A stretch of 64,000 bases of DNA from Hyposmocoma kahamanoa (lineage: Eukaryota > Arthropoda > Insecta > Lepidoptera > Cosmopterigidae), in contig NW_020653718.1 in assembly GCF_003589595.1 (NCBI RefSeq), positions 4,077,679 through 4,141,678 of the forward strand. The letters run 5' to 3'. Position numbers and translations under genes: made by a program. The notes beneath the pieces were generated by a model. The model had not been told where the DNA came from, ran no database searches, and worked only from the letters and a program-made list of their open reading frames with translations. Shown piece after piece: positions 32,051-42,261 of the stretch. Position 1 is the stretch's first letter. Every line of letters begins with the position of its first letter.

Positions 32051-34509
32051 ATGACTCTCGCAGAATTTTTTAGTTGTTCACTCTTGGCTTTCGGTCCTCC
32101 GCTGGTAATGTTCGCGCTAACTGTGGCCAACGACCCTATCCGCATCATCATCATGATAGCTGCGGCATTTGGTTGGCTGTTATCATTTTTACTTTCATCT
32201 TTAGTGTGGTTTGCCGTAACGCCTTTACGTACATATTTGGCGTTTGGAATGGTGTTTGCTATAATTTTCCAGGTACGTATACCTTGAAATGTAGGAGCGT
32301 GTTACAAAACTGCTTTTATTATCGTATATGATCACTATGCTCCTTAATTTTCATATTGGAATGGTATGATGTTGTCATCACTTTTTCAGGAGTTATTCCG
32401 ATACGGTATGTACGTCCTGCTCCGTAAGACTGAAACAGGACTAAGAGAGTTCTCTGAAAACCAGAACATTGGTACCAATAAGCTGGAGATGGGTTATGTG
32501 AGTGGCCTTGGATTTGGAGCCATGAGTGGAGCTTTTGCTCTAGTCAATGTGTTAGCGGATTCTGTGAGTTTTCTTTGATAATTATTCATACACCACAATG
32601 AAACTATGAATTGTAACTATTTAAGAATATCTTTTTGTTATACAGGGTGTCTCACGGCAGAGTTAGGATTTTAAATTTGAATATTTTAAAAACCGTTGCA
32701 AGTAAGCGCGGGGGGAGGAACGCAGTAGCTTCGTCATTCGTGCGGATTTGTTAGTCACGATGTCGCAGTGGTCGGGTGAGCACCGCGCGTTCGCTATCGA
32801 AGCGTTTTTGAAAGGTGGAGAATCGTACGTCGTGGCTCGAAGACAGTTTTGTTCTCACTACAATATTAGACGTTTACGCGATGGACCAAGCGAAAATTTG
32901 ATTCGTAAATGGGTTATCAAGTTTCGAGCTACCGGTTCCGCTATAAATCAACCGCGTCCGGGCCCAAGCAGAACTTCAAGAACGGAAGAAACAATAAACG
33001 AAGTTGCAGCTAGCGTTCGACGTAATCCACGCTTGTCAATACGCAAAAGAGCGGCGGCTTTAAACGTCACCAAATCAACCGTAGAGCGGATTTTAAAACG
33101 TGATTTGAAATTCCATCCCTATAAAATACAGATAGTGCAGGAAATAAATGAAAATGACTACAATTTACGTAAAAGTTTTTGCCAGACAATCATTGAGAGA
33201 TTTCGCACTTTGAATACTGTGTTTTGGAGTGATGAAGCACATTTCCATTTGAATGGATATGTTAACAAACAAAATTGTCGCTTTTGGTCACAAGTCAATC
33301 CCAGACAAAAACATCAAAGACCGCTGCATAGCCCAAAAGTGACAGTGTGGTGTGCTCTTTCGGTCAATGGAATAATCGGGCCGTATTTTTTTGAAAATGC
33401 GACAGGTGCTGCGATAACTGTTTCTGGTGAGGCTTATCGGCAAATGATATCCAATTATTTTATACCCCAACTTCGAGAGCATCCAGCCTACAGCTCAAGA
33501 ACGTGGTTTCAGCAGGATGGAGCCACTTGCCACACTGCAAGAGCCACTATGGACCAACTTCGTGAATTGTTTCCTCAAAAATTGATATCCCGCTTTGGTG
33601 ATATTGCGTGGCCTCCGCGATCACCAGATTTGACCCCCATGGACTTTTCCTATGGGGGTACCTTAAGAGTAAAGTTTACGTCAATACTCCGAGGAATATC
33701 GCTGAGCTAAAACAAAATATCCAACAAGAAATACGCGACATCGAGCCGGCTATGCTTAGGCGCGTTATGCAAAATGCGATGAATCGATTCCGTGAGTGCG
33801 TGCTACGAAATGGAAGACATTTGGAAGATGTCATCTTTAAAAAATAAAATGCGCATTATAGTTCAATAGTTTTCAATAAAAATCTTTTCACAATAATATG
33901 CAAATTGACTTTTATTTCATTTCAAAATCCTAACTCTGCCGTGAGACACCCAGTACTATACTTATCCCATGTATTTGTGAGTCTACTGTACTATATCTTT
34001 TAATTTTATTTTGTAACAGTAATTACAATATTTGCCTAAGGGTTTACAAGGCTATAATTGGGTGCTAGCCTGCAGGAAAATAGGTTAATGATGAAGATAA
34101 AAAATATGTAAAGAGTGCACCAAATGTGTTTATTTGTCAAACCCATTGATTTATTTTGAATTTCCAGATTGGACCGGGCACACTAGGACTCACCAAGGGC
34201 AATGAATACTTTTTTGTTACAAGTGCTGCAATGACATTATGCATGATCCTCCTTAATACCTTCTGGAGTGTCATATTCTTTAACGGCCTCGATGAAAAGA
34301 ACCATTTAAAGATTGTTTGGGTAGTTGCATCACATTTCTTTGTTTCTGGTTTAAGTTTTCTCAACCGTAATGAGTTATATGCAGCTACAATTCTACCATC
34401 TTATATTATTTTAATTATCACAGCTGTTATAGCATTTAGATGCGCAGGAGGTACGAGTAAAAGTTTTATGCAAAGCTTTTCAGGACAGAATGAGATGGAG
34501 ATTAATTAA
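32051..34509 (+). CDS. aph-1: Gamma-secretase subunit APH-1, 245 aa
   Basis: Three exons, all phase 0: 32051-32272, 32390-32563, 34168-34509. The start MTLAEFFSCSLLAFGPPL, the run FRYGMYVLLRKTE and the glycine motif GLGFGAMSG in the fourth membrane helix (GxxxG packing motif) identify APH-1. Conserved His-containing helices (ASHFFVSGLSF) and the C-terminal tail follow. The length is close to human APH1 and seven hydrophobic segments can be counted. APH-1 stabilises presenilin and nicastrin in the ER/Golgi and at the plasma membrane, for Notch and other substrate cleavage. Intron 2 contains a mariner. AATAAA at 34607-34612. Confidence 0.97.
32643..33953 (+). mobile_element. DD41D mariner-like transposon (1311 bp, in aph-1 intron 2)
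   Basis: The ends CAGGGTGTCTCACGGCAGAG and CTCTGCCGTGAGACACCCAG are inverted (one mismatch), extend about 30 bp, and are flanked by TA (32641-32642, 33954-33955). It encloses one transposase gene, broken by a single base. Confidence 0.9.
32760..33847 (+). pseudogene. DD41D mariner transposase, one frameshift
   Basis: The ATG at 32760 opens MSQWSGEHRAFAIEAFLKGG, with a paired HTH (ENLIRKWVIKFRATGSA; SIRKRAAALNVTKSTVERIL). Catalytic residues sit in VFWSDEAHF, FQQDGATCHTA and RSPDLTPMDF, with 41 residues between the second and third Asp. Near 33643-33647 a T is missing from a T-run, so the frame slips. The next frame continues FLWGYLKSKVYVNTPRNIAE to a stop at 33845-33847. Apart from that base the frame is clean, which suggests recent activity. 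Confidence 0.88.
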
Positions 34510-35176
34510 ACTTTGCATTAATTTTAAATCATAACATTTCTATTGTGATAGCTCAATTTGCCTGTATTTGTTTAACAAAGCTTTGATTGATTAGCATTAA
34601 AATAATAATAAATTCAGTTGTAAAGTAAGACATAATGAAATCGTTATTTATTGTTGATACTTTTGAAAAATTGCAAATGATTTACAAAAAATATTACAAG
34701 GATACAATAAGAACACATAATAATTTAGTTAACTTATTTAATGATTAAAAGCTAGTGTAAGATACAACATTCCCTATCCTATTTTTTATTTTACATTGTT
34801 TTACTTAATTTGGACAGAATAATGATTATTAATTAGAAATGTATTAATTGAATAACATACCCAATGTGAAAAAATTACAAAATAAAAAATAAGGACTCAT
34901 CTGGTTAAGTTTTACTTATATCTCATATATTTTAAACAATTAATTTAAATTTCTAAGAATAAAGATATTATTTTTTTATCTCTTAACTTAAAACATTGAT
35001 GTGCATTTACTAATCAGTAAGCAGATATAACAAAGTCGTGAAATTATTGAGATCAACACAGAAAATAAACAAAAACATGAATATATTAGTCTCACAAACT
35101 GTATGTGAAGTTTTCAGAGTTTTCCACCACTAGAGATTAGGTTTCTTTTACCTATCAAACTAGTCATTTCAGTAAC
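34510..35176. other. Convergent 3' flanks of aph-1 and IFT43
   Basis: AT-rich sequence with the aph-1 poly(A) signal. A possible minus-strand signal (TTTATT, 34647-34652) would make the two 3' ends overlap by a few dozen bases; this is inferred only. Confidence 0.45.
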
Positions 35177-36194
35177 TTAAGGTTCATATTCCTGAGCTTC
35201 ATCAACCAGTTGCGTGAGTAACGAGTCCACAGTCCACACTATGTCTGCATCTTCAGACTCAACTCGAGGAATATATGTCAACAGCCTTTCTAACACTGCA
35301 TCAATTCCTTCCACCGACCCACTTATGCCTCCTCCCACTTCTGCTAGAGCACTTGCTGTTTCTGTATCTTTTCTACTTGATCTGGAATTCAAAACAATGC
35401 AATTAAACCATCACATATTAACATACAATCATTACAGACAGTTTCCCTAATGGTTTTGATCCCTATTGTAGCATCCATATACACAACAGTAAAGGCACAA
35501 AGTGTATCATAACACATGCTGTTTTCATACATAATTTATGAAATTTATTTATTTCTTAACTCTTTCCAAAATCCTTACAGTACTTGTGTCAGTAGGACAT
35601 TGGTAACAAATTAAATTTAAACCTATCTTATGCAAAATAGGCACAACTAACCACCAGCCGGTATTGCCATGATAAGGCCATCCAAATGTCCTTACGTACC
35701 TACTTAATACTGATTAATGGCTATGGCTCCAAGTCCAAGAATTTATGTGAATGAATTTACCTCATCAGCAGTCACAGTGAACACTACAACAATGGTCAGT
35801 GGCATCCATTCCTACTATCTATAGTAAATAAGAGAACTATTGGTAAAACTTGATTTAAGAGAATAAATTATTGTCACTTTGTAATAAATACTTACAAAGG
35901 TGGTACCGCTATTTCCTTCTCAAGTATATCTTGCAAGTCATCGAGGTCAGGTATCGTCGGTATATCGTCACTCGATTCTGGTGATTTCTTCGGTATTATG
36001 AACTCTCTGCAATTAGGTTAGATTAGCTTACATGTACTTATTATTAAATTTAATTAAAATTTAAAAATCATTCAGCAAGCACTCTTCAAAAAGAAATATT
36101 TAAATTCGTCTTACTTTGCCTCAATATGAGTTCCCTCCGCCCAAACACCGACTTTTCTTGGCTCAGGGATATTAGAACTAAATGGTTCGTTCAT
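35177..36194 (-). CDS. IFT43: Intraflagellar transport protein 43 (IFT-A), 131 aa
   Basis: Three exons: 36194-36115, 36006-35896, 35381-35177. Phases 2 and 2 agree at both joins. The protein starts MNEPFSSNIPEPRKVGVW. Exon 2 has the family signature PKKSPESSDDIPTIPDLDDL. Exon 3 ends with the matching C-terminal block GIDAVLERLL...ADIVWTVDSLLTQLVDEAQ, which aligns with the 'GIDL..L...D..W.WD.LFTEV' end of vertebrate IFT43. IFT43 is a peripheral subunit of complex A, which drives retrograde transport in cilia; in insects that means sensory neurons and, in some, sperm. It is much shorter than human IFT43 (about 208 aa), mainly at the N terminus. A hAT element ends 119 bp upstream of the ATG. Confidence 0.88.
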
Positions 36195-36312
36195 GATTTT
36201 ATCACAAATTAACTGTTTTTAGTTATTTTTGTAACAAAACTATTCTATTTACTATTGTTTGTTTGTTTGTTTATAACAAATTACAAGACAAACCTATATT
36301 GAATGTGGTGGT

Positions 36313-36765
36313 CAGTGTTGCCAACTAGACGAAAGCAAACATAGATTTAGTATAGCAAATGTCGCTAGACAGAAGTAGAGGTGGGCGTTTAAACGAAAAG
36401 CACTTAAAAAGTATGCTTTTTAAAATAAGCGCATAAGCAAGCGTTTCATTTTAAGCGTAAGCCTTAGAATAATAACGCATAGAATGATAGTTTCATATGA
36501 AACAAACTGTCACAAGAGAGGCAAAAATCAAATCAAGTAGGCTAGTTTTAGTAGTAGGTTAATTTTCGGTTTTAGTGAATATTTATATAAAAATACAAGT
36601 TGAAACGCGTTACTTCCTTATGGAATATGAAGTTAAAATCTATTTTATGTCTTTTTTTTTCTTTTCTTTTATTTTTTTTCTTGTCGCTGAATAGAAACAA
36701 AATATCACTTTTGTTGTCAAAATGTCGCTTAATCTAGCGACAATGTCGCTAAGTTGGCAACACTG
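36313..36765. mobile_element. Non-autonomous hAT element (453 bp) beside the IFT43 start
   Basis: The termini CAGTGTTGCCAACTAG and TAAGTTGGCAACACTG are inverted and flanked by a perfect 8-bp duplication GTGGTGGT (36305-36312, 36766-36773). No transposase is present. Confidence 0.88.
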
Positions 36766-36814
36766 GTGGTGGTTGTCATAGCGACACATTTGTTTGATTT
36801 GACATAACATTAAT

Positions 36815-37235
36815 AAAGGTGCTTTTCCACCAGCAAGGCGAGACGAGGATTTAAAGTATTACAAAAATTTCAATTCTCTCCTGCCGCATCTGCGGAGGAA
36901 ATGGTCGGGATTGACGAGGATGGACGAGGCGAGAATTGAAATAGGTATTTTTTGATTTAATATTGAACCGTGTTGCTGCCTACATAGATCATTATACTCT
37001 GCAACGGAAACACCATTTCCCGTGCCCGCACGATCTCGCGCGAGCGATGCTAATAATATCAATCGCGAGATTGTAGGGTACGTACGATTTGAGATTAAAA
37101 AAGATGGCTTCATCCATTGACTTATCTGATTCTTGTTCTGTTAACATATTTAATAATAAGAATAATTTACGAGACATGTTTATCGCTAAACGAACTGAAC
37201 AACACTCAATGAGAATCAACCACATTAAAATATAA
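36815..37235 (-). other. Possible DNA-transposon remnant
   Basis: The sequence begins with a repeat-like end ('ggtgcttttccaccagcaag'). Two minus-strand frames (MSRKLFLLLNMLTEQESD..., about 36992-37225) are reminiscent of Harbinger-type proteins. No catalytic motif is visible and the other end was not found. Confidence 0.25.
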
Positions 37236-37807
37236 TTAATATTTAAACATTTAAGAGTATTTTGCTTTTTAAATCCATTAAGAAATAGCTAAATTATTGC
37301 AGTTTTTATTTCGGCTTCATCGAAACGTGGTCTCCTGCTTGGTTTCCTGTGATGACGTCACTTGTTACCACCATCACCATGTGAACACAGCTAAGAAAGA
37401 CACGTTACTAGGATCACTTTAGTTGCTACATTCATCGCTCTGCTCACTTATGTTTTAAAATCAGATACAGTAAAATTATAGTTATATACTTAAGATTTGA
37501 CCGCGTAACTGGTTCTTAATTTTTGGAAATAAATAAAAGTCACAAGGTACCAGGTCGGGACTATACGCGGGATGGCTCCTAAGGTCAACGTTGTTCACCT
37601 TCAAAAATTCATTTGTCTGTCTGGCCGTGTGAGAACTGGCATTATCGTGGTCGTGTACTACCAATCACTATTCACCGTGCAACGATTCTTCAAAGCAACA
37701 GTAGGCGTGTCCAGTTTTATTAAAAAAAGAAGCAATCATCCGCTTAGAGGCAGTTTGCACGCGCGCCACTTTGGTTGGTTTCGGCTCATCTCGAAAGACC
37801 CATACGC

Positions 37808-37876
37808 TCGATTGCTGCTTTTTTTAGGATCGTAACTTTATACTTACGATCCCAAAAAAAGGAGCAATCGAGCGTA
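37808..37876. repeat. Snap-back inverted duplication inside the mariner pseudogene
   Basis: GCTCGATTGCTGCTTTTTTT and AAAAAAAGGAGCAATCGAGC face each other around 'aggatcgtaactttatacttacgatccc', making arms of about 30 bp. One arm is the normal coding sequence (YDPKK...); the other is its inverted copy, inserted just before it. Confidence 0.8.
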
Positions 37877-38049
37877 TTGGTCTTGATCCATGCTTCGTCA
37901 CCTGTGACTATGTCCCACACCAAATTTGACGCCCCTTCGTTGAATCTCGTAAGCATGGCATTGCACCAAGTGACGCGATCCGTTTTTTGAGCCTCAGTCA
38001 TATTGTGTGGGATCCACCGAGAGCACAGCTTTTTCACACTCAAATGTAT

Positions 38050-38207
38050 GGGTCGTATTCCAGAACTCTACTCAATGCTCAAGTCAGGATTGCACTGGCA
38101 ACACAAGCACTGGAAATACTACCCTAATGGCAGGGACTGATTTCGAGTGCTTTAAGTCGTACTCAAATCCTGACTTGAGCATTGAATAGAGTTCTAGAAT
38201 ACGACCC
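38050..38207. mobile_element. MITE family B, copy 2 (inside the mariner pseudogene)
   Basis: Ends GGGTCGTATTCCAGAACT and AGTTCTAGAATACGACCC. The interior is the inverse of copy 1 (for example 'attgcactggcaacacaagc' here near the left end), so it inserted in the other orientation. Confidence 0.8.
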
Positions 38208-38800
38208 TAAGTGTAGTATTGATTGTATTTAGCTCATGCCTATGCCTAAAGATGCCCGAATCTCATGGTATGTCACATGTCTGTCTGTTTTGATCATACA
38301 GCGCACAGCATCGATGGTTTTGTTGTTCACAACAGTGGACGGGCGACCATTACGAAATTCGTCACTGAGATTCACACGACCGCATTTGAATTCTGCAAAC
38401 CAGCTATAAATAGTCGTCTTGCATGGTACTTCATCGCCAAAAGCAGTTTGGAGCCAAGCGAAGCCCCGCTGAGCTGTTCAATTACACTTAAAGTCGTAGA
38501 AAACTATACTACGAAAATTTTCACGAGTTAAATCCATGGTGATATAGACAACCAATTTCTAAAATGGCGCCACACTGTGAAAACAAGTGACAGTCAGACG
38601 AAACAAACTGTATTCTACAAGCAAAGAGTTCCATTTTCAAATGTTGTAATCACTTTTTAAATATTGTTTATGCAAGTGGCCAGTTCCGGAAACTTATAGT
38701 GCATCCTATGTATTAATATTTGCACAGACAATTACATATTTGTGTTGGTTAATGCTCTAAAATTTTTGTAGGTAAATTTCAAGGAGTTTTTCTTAACAGA

Positions 38801-39080
38801 GACCTCATCATGACACGAGTCTCTTTTCAGACGAGGGTTTAGGCCATAGTCCGCCACACTGACCCAATGCGGGTTGGGGACTTCACACGTTTTCCAAGGG
38901 TTGTGAACCTTCTTCAACGTGCAGGTTTCATCACGATGTTTTCCTTCACCGAAAAGCTCACGATAAATTTCACATTAAATTTCGCACATAAATTCCGAGA
39001 AACTCAGAGATGCGAACCGGGATTCGAACCCACGACCTTCTGCTTGAGGCAGTAGGGCAAACCATTAGGCTACCAGGGCT
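38801..39080 (-). mobile_element. tRNA-derived SINE (same family as 13054-13270)
   Basis: On the minus strand it starts AGCCCTGGTAGCCTAATGG with B box GTGGGTTCGAATCCCGG. The body 'atttatgtgcgaaattt...gagcttttcggtgaaggaaaacatcgtgatg' follows and it ends near 'catgatgaggtc'. Confidence 0.85.
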
Positions 39081-39267
39081 TTTTATATTAGACACCTGTT
39101 TAGATTCATTTATTTTATAGTCGTAATTGGTGAACCCACTCCCACTTGTTCGTTATCCGAACGTGAAACAGGGGTTCCACGTGTACGATTTTGGTGGCAT
39201 CTGTTATCCCAATTTGATCATCATCGTCTATCCCAGAAACTACAAAGATATATTACGTATGTCTATT

Positions 39268-39470
39268 CATTATACGTCCCACTGCAGGGCACAGGTTTCA
39301 TTTAAGCACAGTAGGGCTTAGGCCAGAGTGCGCCATACTAATAGCCGTTGAGCCAGCAACGACGTGTTGGAGACTACATACGTTTTTAAAGGTTTGTGAA
39401 CCTTTCTCGTTGTGTAGATTTTATCACAAGAATTTTCTTAACCGTTTACGCTATATTGCTACTAAAGAAT
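39268..39470 (-). mobile_element. SINE fragment
   Basis: The plus strand shows 'acgtcccactgcagggcaca' (the inverse of the usual SINE 3' end) and 'gggcttaggccagagtgcgcc', then 'gtgaacctttctcgttgtg'. The tRNA head is missing. Confidence 0.65.
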
Positions 39471-39488
39471 CGAAAATGTACGTATTAG

Positions 39489-40440
39489 GGTAGCTTCATT
39501 CAGGGCCTATGCATCCCCTCATCACTGTGACCATTGACTAGTCTGTTGTGATCACCACTAATTATAGTGCAGAGCCAAGGCCGACAGCATTGAAGAACTG
39601 AAGGGCTTTCCTAGCTCCGACAGATTTAATGTCCTCTGGTTGTGGCATGTGCCTACTCAGTATGGAACTTCGTACGCCCATCAGGGGGTTGCAATGGGTG
39701 AGTAGATAAACAGGAGTGTTATAAACCTGCGTGGCAGCATCAGGGCTTCTTAACCTTTTTCTGGACATAGCTAGACCCCTCCCAAAATTTCAAAAAGCTT
39801 ACGGACCCATTTCGGAAAGACACGTGCACAGTACCAATTTATTCACAACACATTGCATACCAATAATAAATCAATAGTTTAATGCATCATGTTAGGTAGG
39901 CTCGCCGTGGACCCCCAGCGACCATTACATTTACCCCTTAGGGGTCCAAGGAGCACAGGTTAAGAAACCCTGATCTACATTCTCTATTCTCTCTCTGCCC
40001 AATATTTGACATGTGTTCGTTCAATCCACAATGCCCTGCTATGGCTTTATTGATTACAGGGCTTCTCTAGTGTTTGGCACTGTAGGTAGATATCAAGGCT
40101 TTTGAATGCTCAAGACCCTTGTTCTGTAGTCACACTTCTCGGGAGAGATGTGTGCTCTCATTTAGCAGAGTGAGCTTTGCCAGGCTGTATCCTATCCCTA
40201 TGAAGGGTTCGTGTCCAATAAAGGTTTCCTAGCACCAGCCTTTTCAGTTCATCCACTGACTCATTAGTCTCGACGTCAGAGTGGCCTGGAACCCAGCGCA
40301 GGACCACTGTATTAGATTCCCCGAAAGTAGTCAGTATATTTACAGTTCTCTACTAATAGTAGATAGATAATAGAGCCGCTTGACTATCAGAGTATGTAAA
40401 TAGATATACTTGTCAACATAACCTCTCTTCAGGTTAAAAT
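39489..40440 (-). mobile_element. Degenerate LINE with RNase H remnant
   Basis: Around 40320-40225 the minus strand reads SNTVVLRWVPGHSDVETNESVDELKRLVLGN, the C-terminal RNase H motif (WVPGHS..NE..D). Its 3' region (39489-39720) matches the LINE tail in the AFG2A intron. A hAT MITE splits it at 39741-39972. Confidence 0.65.
39741..39972. mobile_element. hAT MITE (232 bp) nested in the LINE
   Basis: The termini CAGGGCTTCTTAACC and GGTTAAGAAACCCTG are inverted, and 'cttaacctttttctggac' is the classic start of many animal hAT MITEs. The flanking 8 bp (GGCAGCAT / ATCTACAT) match only at 5 positions, so the insertion is old. Confidence 0.75.
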
Positions 40441-42261
40441 CCGCACAATATACGCAACTTAGAAAGTAAAGTCATGCCCAAGGTGCATGTCGCCACAGTG
40501 CCGTCTTCTCAATTAAGAAGTAACGAATTTCCCACTATGCTACCACCGCTCTCCGTGCTCGATCTAGCAAATACGTTGCCATGTTATACTTCTTATGGGT
40601 TTGATTCAGGAAATAAAACATTTTCACTCTTAAAATAACGTAATTTTATTTTCTTTGAAAAGATAAAAATTAAATCAATTTGTTTTATTGCACATTGCGA
40701 GAACATGTGTTTTACAATTCCTCTGTAAGTATAGAAATAATAAAATTGATGTAGGAAATAATAAAATGTTACTCAGATTTCAATGTAGAAGGTTTACTTG
40801 CTATGCGCGTTACTAGGAAAGATTACAGCGGCCCAACAGCTCTTATAAAGTAAGGAAATTGTACAGACAATTAGAACAAGTCCTAAGTAGAGGTACTTGC
40901 CATTGTGATCTTTTGGCCAATTGTAGAAAAAGTGTTGCGAAATTGTTGTAAAACAGTTGCAACCAAAACAAATCTTACCAAAACTATAATTAAACTTACT
41001 TTTTAATTACAATCTTACGGTATTTATTGGAAATCTCAAAAATCATATTTTCCTGAGGCCTGCAAAAGAACAAAGGCGTATCTATGTAAACATTTAGCAC
41101 ATTTATTCACACGAAAAATATAAACTTTGCAAGACAACACGCCTGAATTGAATCTGTTCTGCATAATATTATATTTCTCTACTTATGCAAAGATTAAGTT
41201 GTTGTTACTTAAAACTTATTTCAAAGTAGAAACTGGCAGACTGAACCCATCTTATTCGTGTTTCAAATTAACTTATTGCACACAATGCAGTGTGGTTGGT
41301 TTTCAAGTTCACATAATCGCTTCGCAGTTATACAATATTTTTGTGTCAAACACCAAAATTACCCTGTTCGACTATCCCGTATCATTATTATATACATAAC
41401 ATTCCAAATAGTCATTTCTGGTTACAGAAATGGTACTGGACCGTGTCGTTCCCTACCTTACATCGTTTATAATATCAATTATTAATTCTCTATCTTAACA
41501 TCTAAAGAAACAAAAGTATTGAAAACATTTTGATCGCAAAAATCACACAATTCTTTAGTATTTAATTAAAAACTGTAAATGATTTTACATTCTAGAAAAG
41601 TACAAGATCTATATGTATAATAAAAAAAAGAGTTAATAATCCGAGATCTGGAAGACATTATAAAATATTTCAATGCATCTACTTTTTAGAATACTTTCCA
41701 TTCAAGCAGAAGTGAGCCGATTGTCAAGATTCAAGTTGTACTTGAAGAAAATAACATGTAATAGAAGCAACTTAATCTACGCTCGTGGTTCTTACTACAT
41801 ACACATGCTCGTGGTGAAATCAATCAAAATCCTATTTTGATGGTGTTCACTTCACTCCGGTTGCAAGACTTTCAGAGCACACTTTAAAAAGTTGAATTAC
41901 ACTGAACGTCACAAATTTCACACTTCTGTCTGTCTGTTCTTGTTCGTAGTAATTCCGCCAAAACTAGCACTATACAACACTGAGAGAGACTTTTGTTTCG
42001 CACCTTGTGATCCATTAAATAATAAATTGGGTGTTACAAAGTTATTTTGACATTATGCTCGTTGCAATTTTTACGATTGTGTTTTCGAGAACTGCCTGCA
42101 TCCATTGCCGTCAGTAATATCCTATGTTTGTTCACTTTTACATCGAATTGAAACCACTCTTCGAAAGCTTGTTTTCGTGACCTCAAGTCTTTGTCGTAAT
42201 CCTCGGGGTAACATGATAGTGGTCAACCAACCATTATCGTGTTGGGTATTCCTCATGCATT
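40441..42261 (-). other. 3' flank / likely 3' UTR of dorsal
   Basis: No coding frame was recognised. A minus-strand AATAAA (TTTATT at 40645-40650) would give a 3' UTR of about 1.6 kb; this is a guess from position only. Confidence 0.35.

Larger units (their letters stand above)
37482..38535 (-). pseudogene. Irritans-type mariner transposase (DD34D), pseudogene
   Basis: Reading from ATG 38535: MDLTRENFRSIVFYDFK, a stop, then FGDEVPCKTTIYSWFAEFK and NLSDEFRNGRPSTVVNN (HTH region). After a nested MITE it continues KKLCSRWIPHNMTEAQKTDR. The catalytic blocks are VTGDEAWI, HDHDNASSHTA and YSPDLVPCDFYLFPKIKNQL (34 residues between the second and third Asp). Stops, frameshifts, the MITE at 38050-38207 and a snap-back duplication at 37808-37876 break it. 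The C terminus after QLRGQ is lost. Confidence 0.85.
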
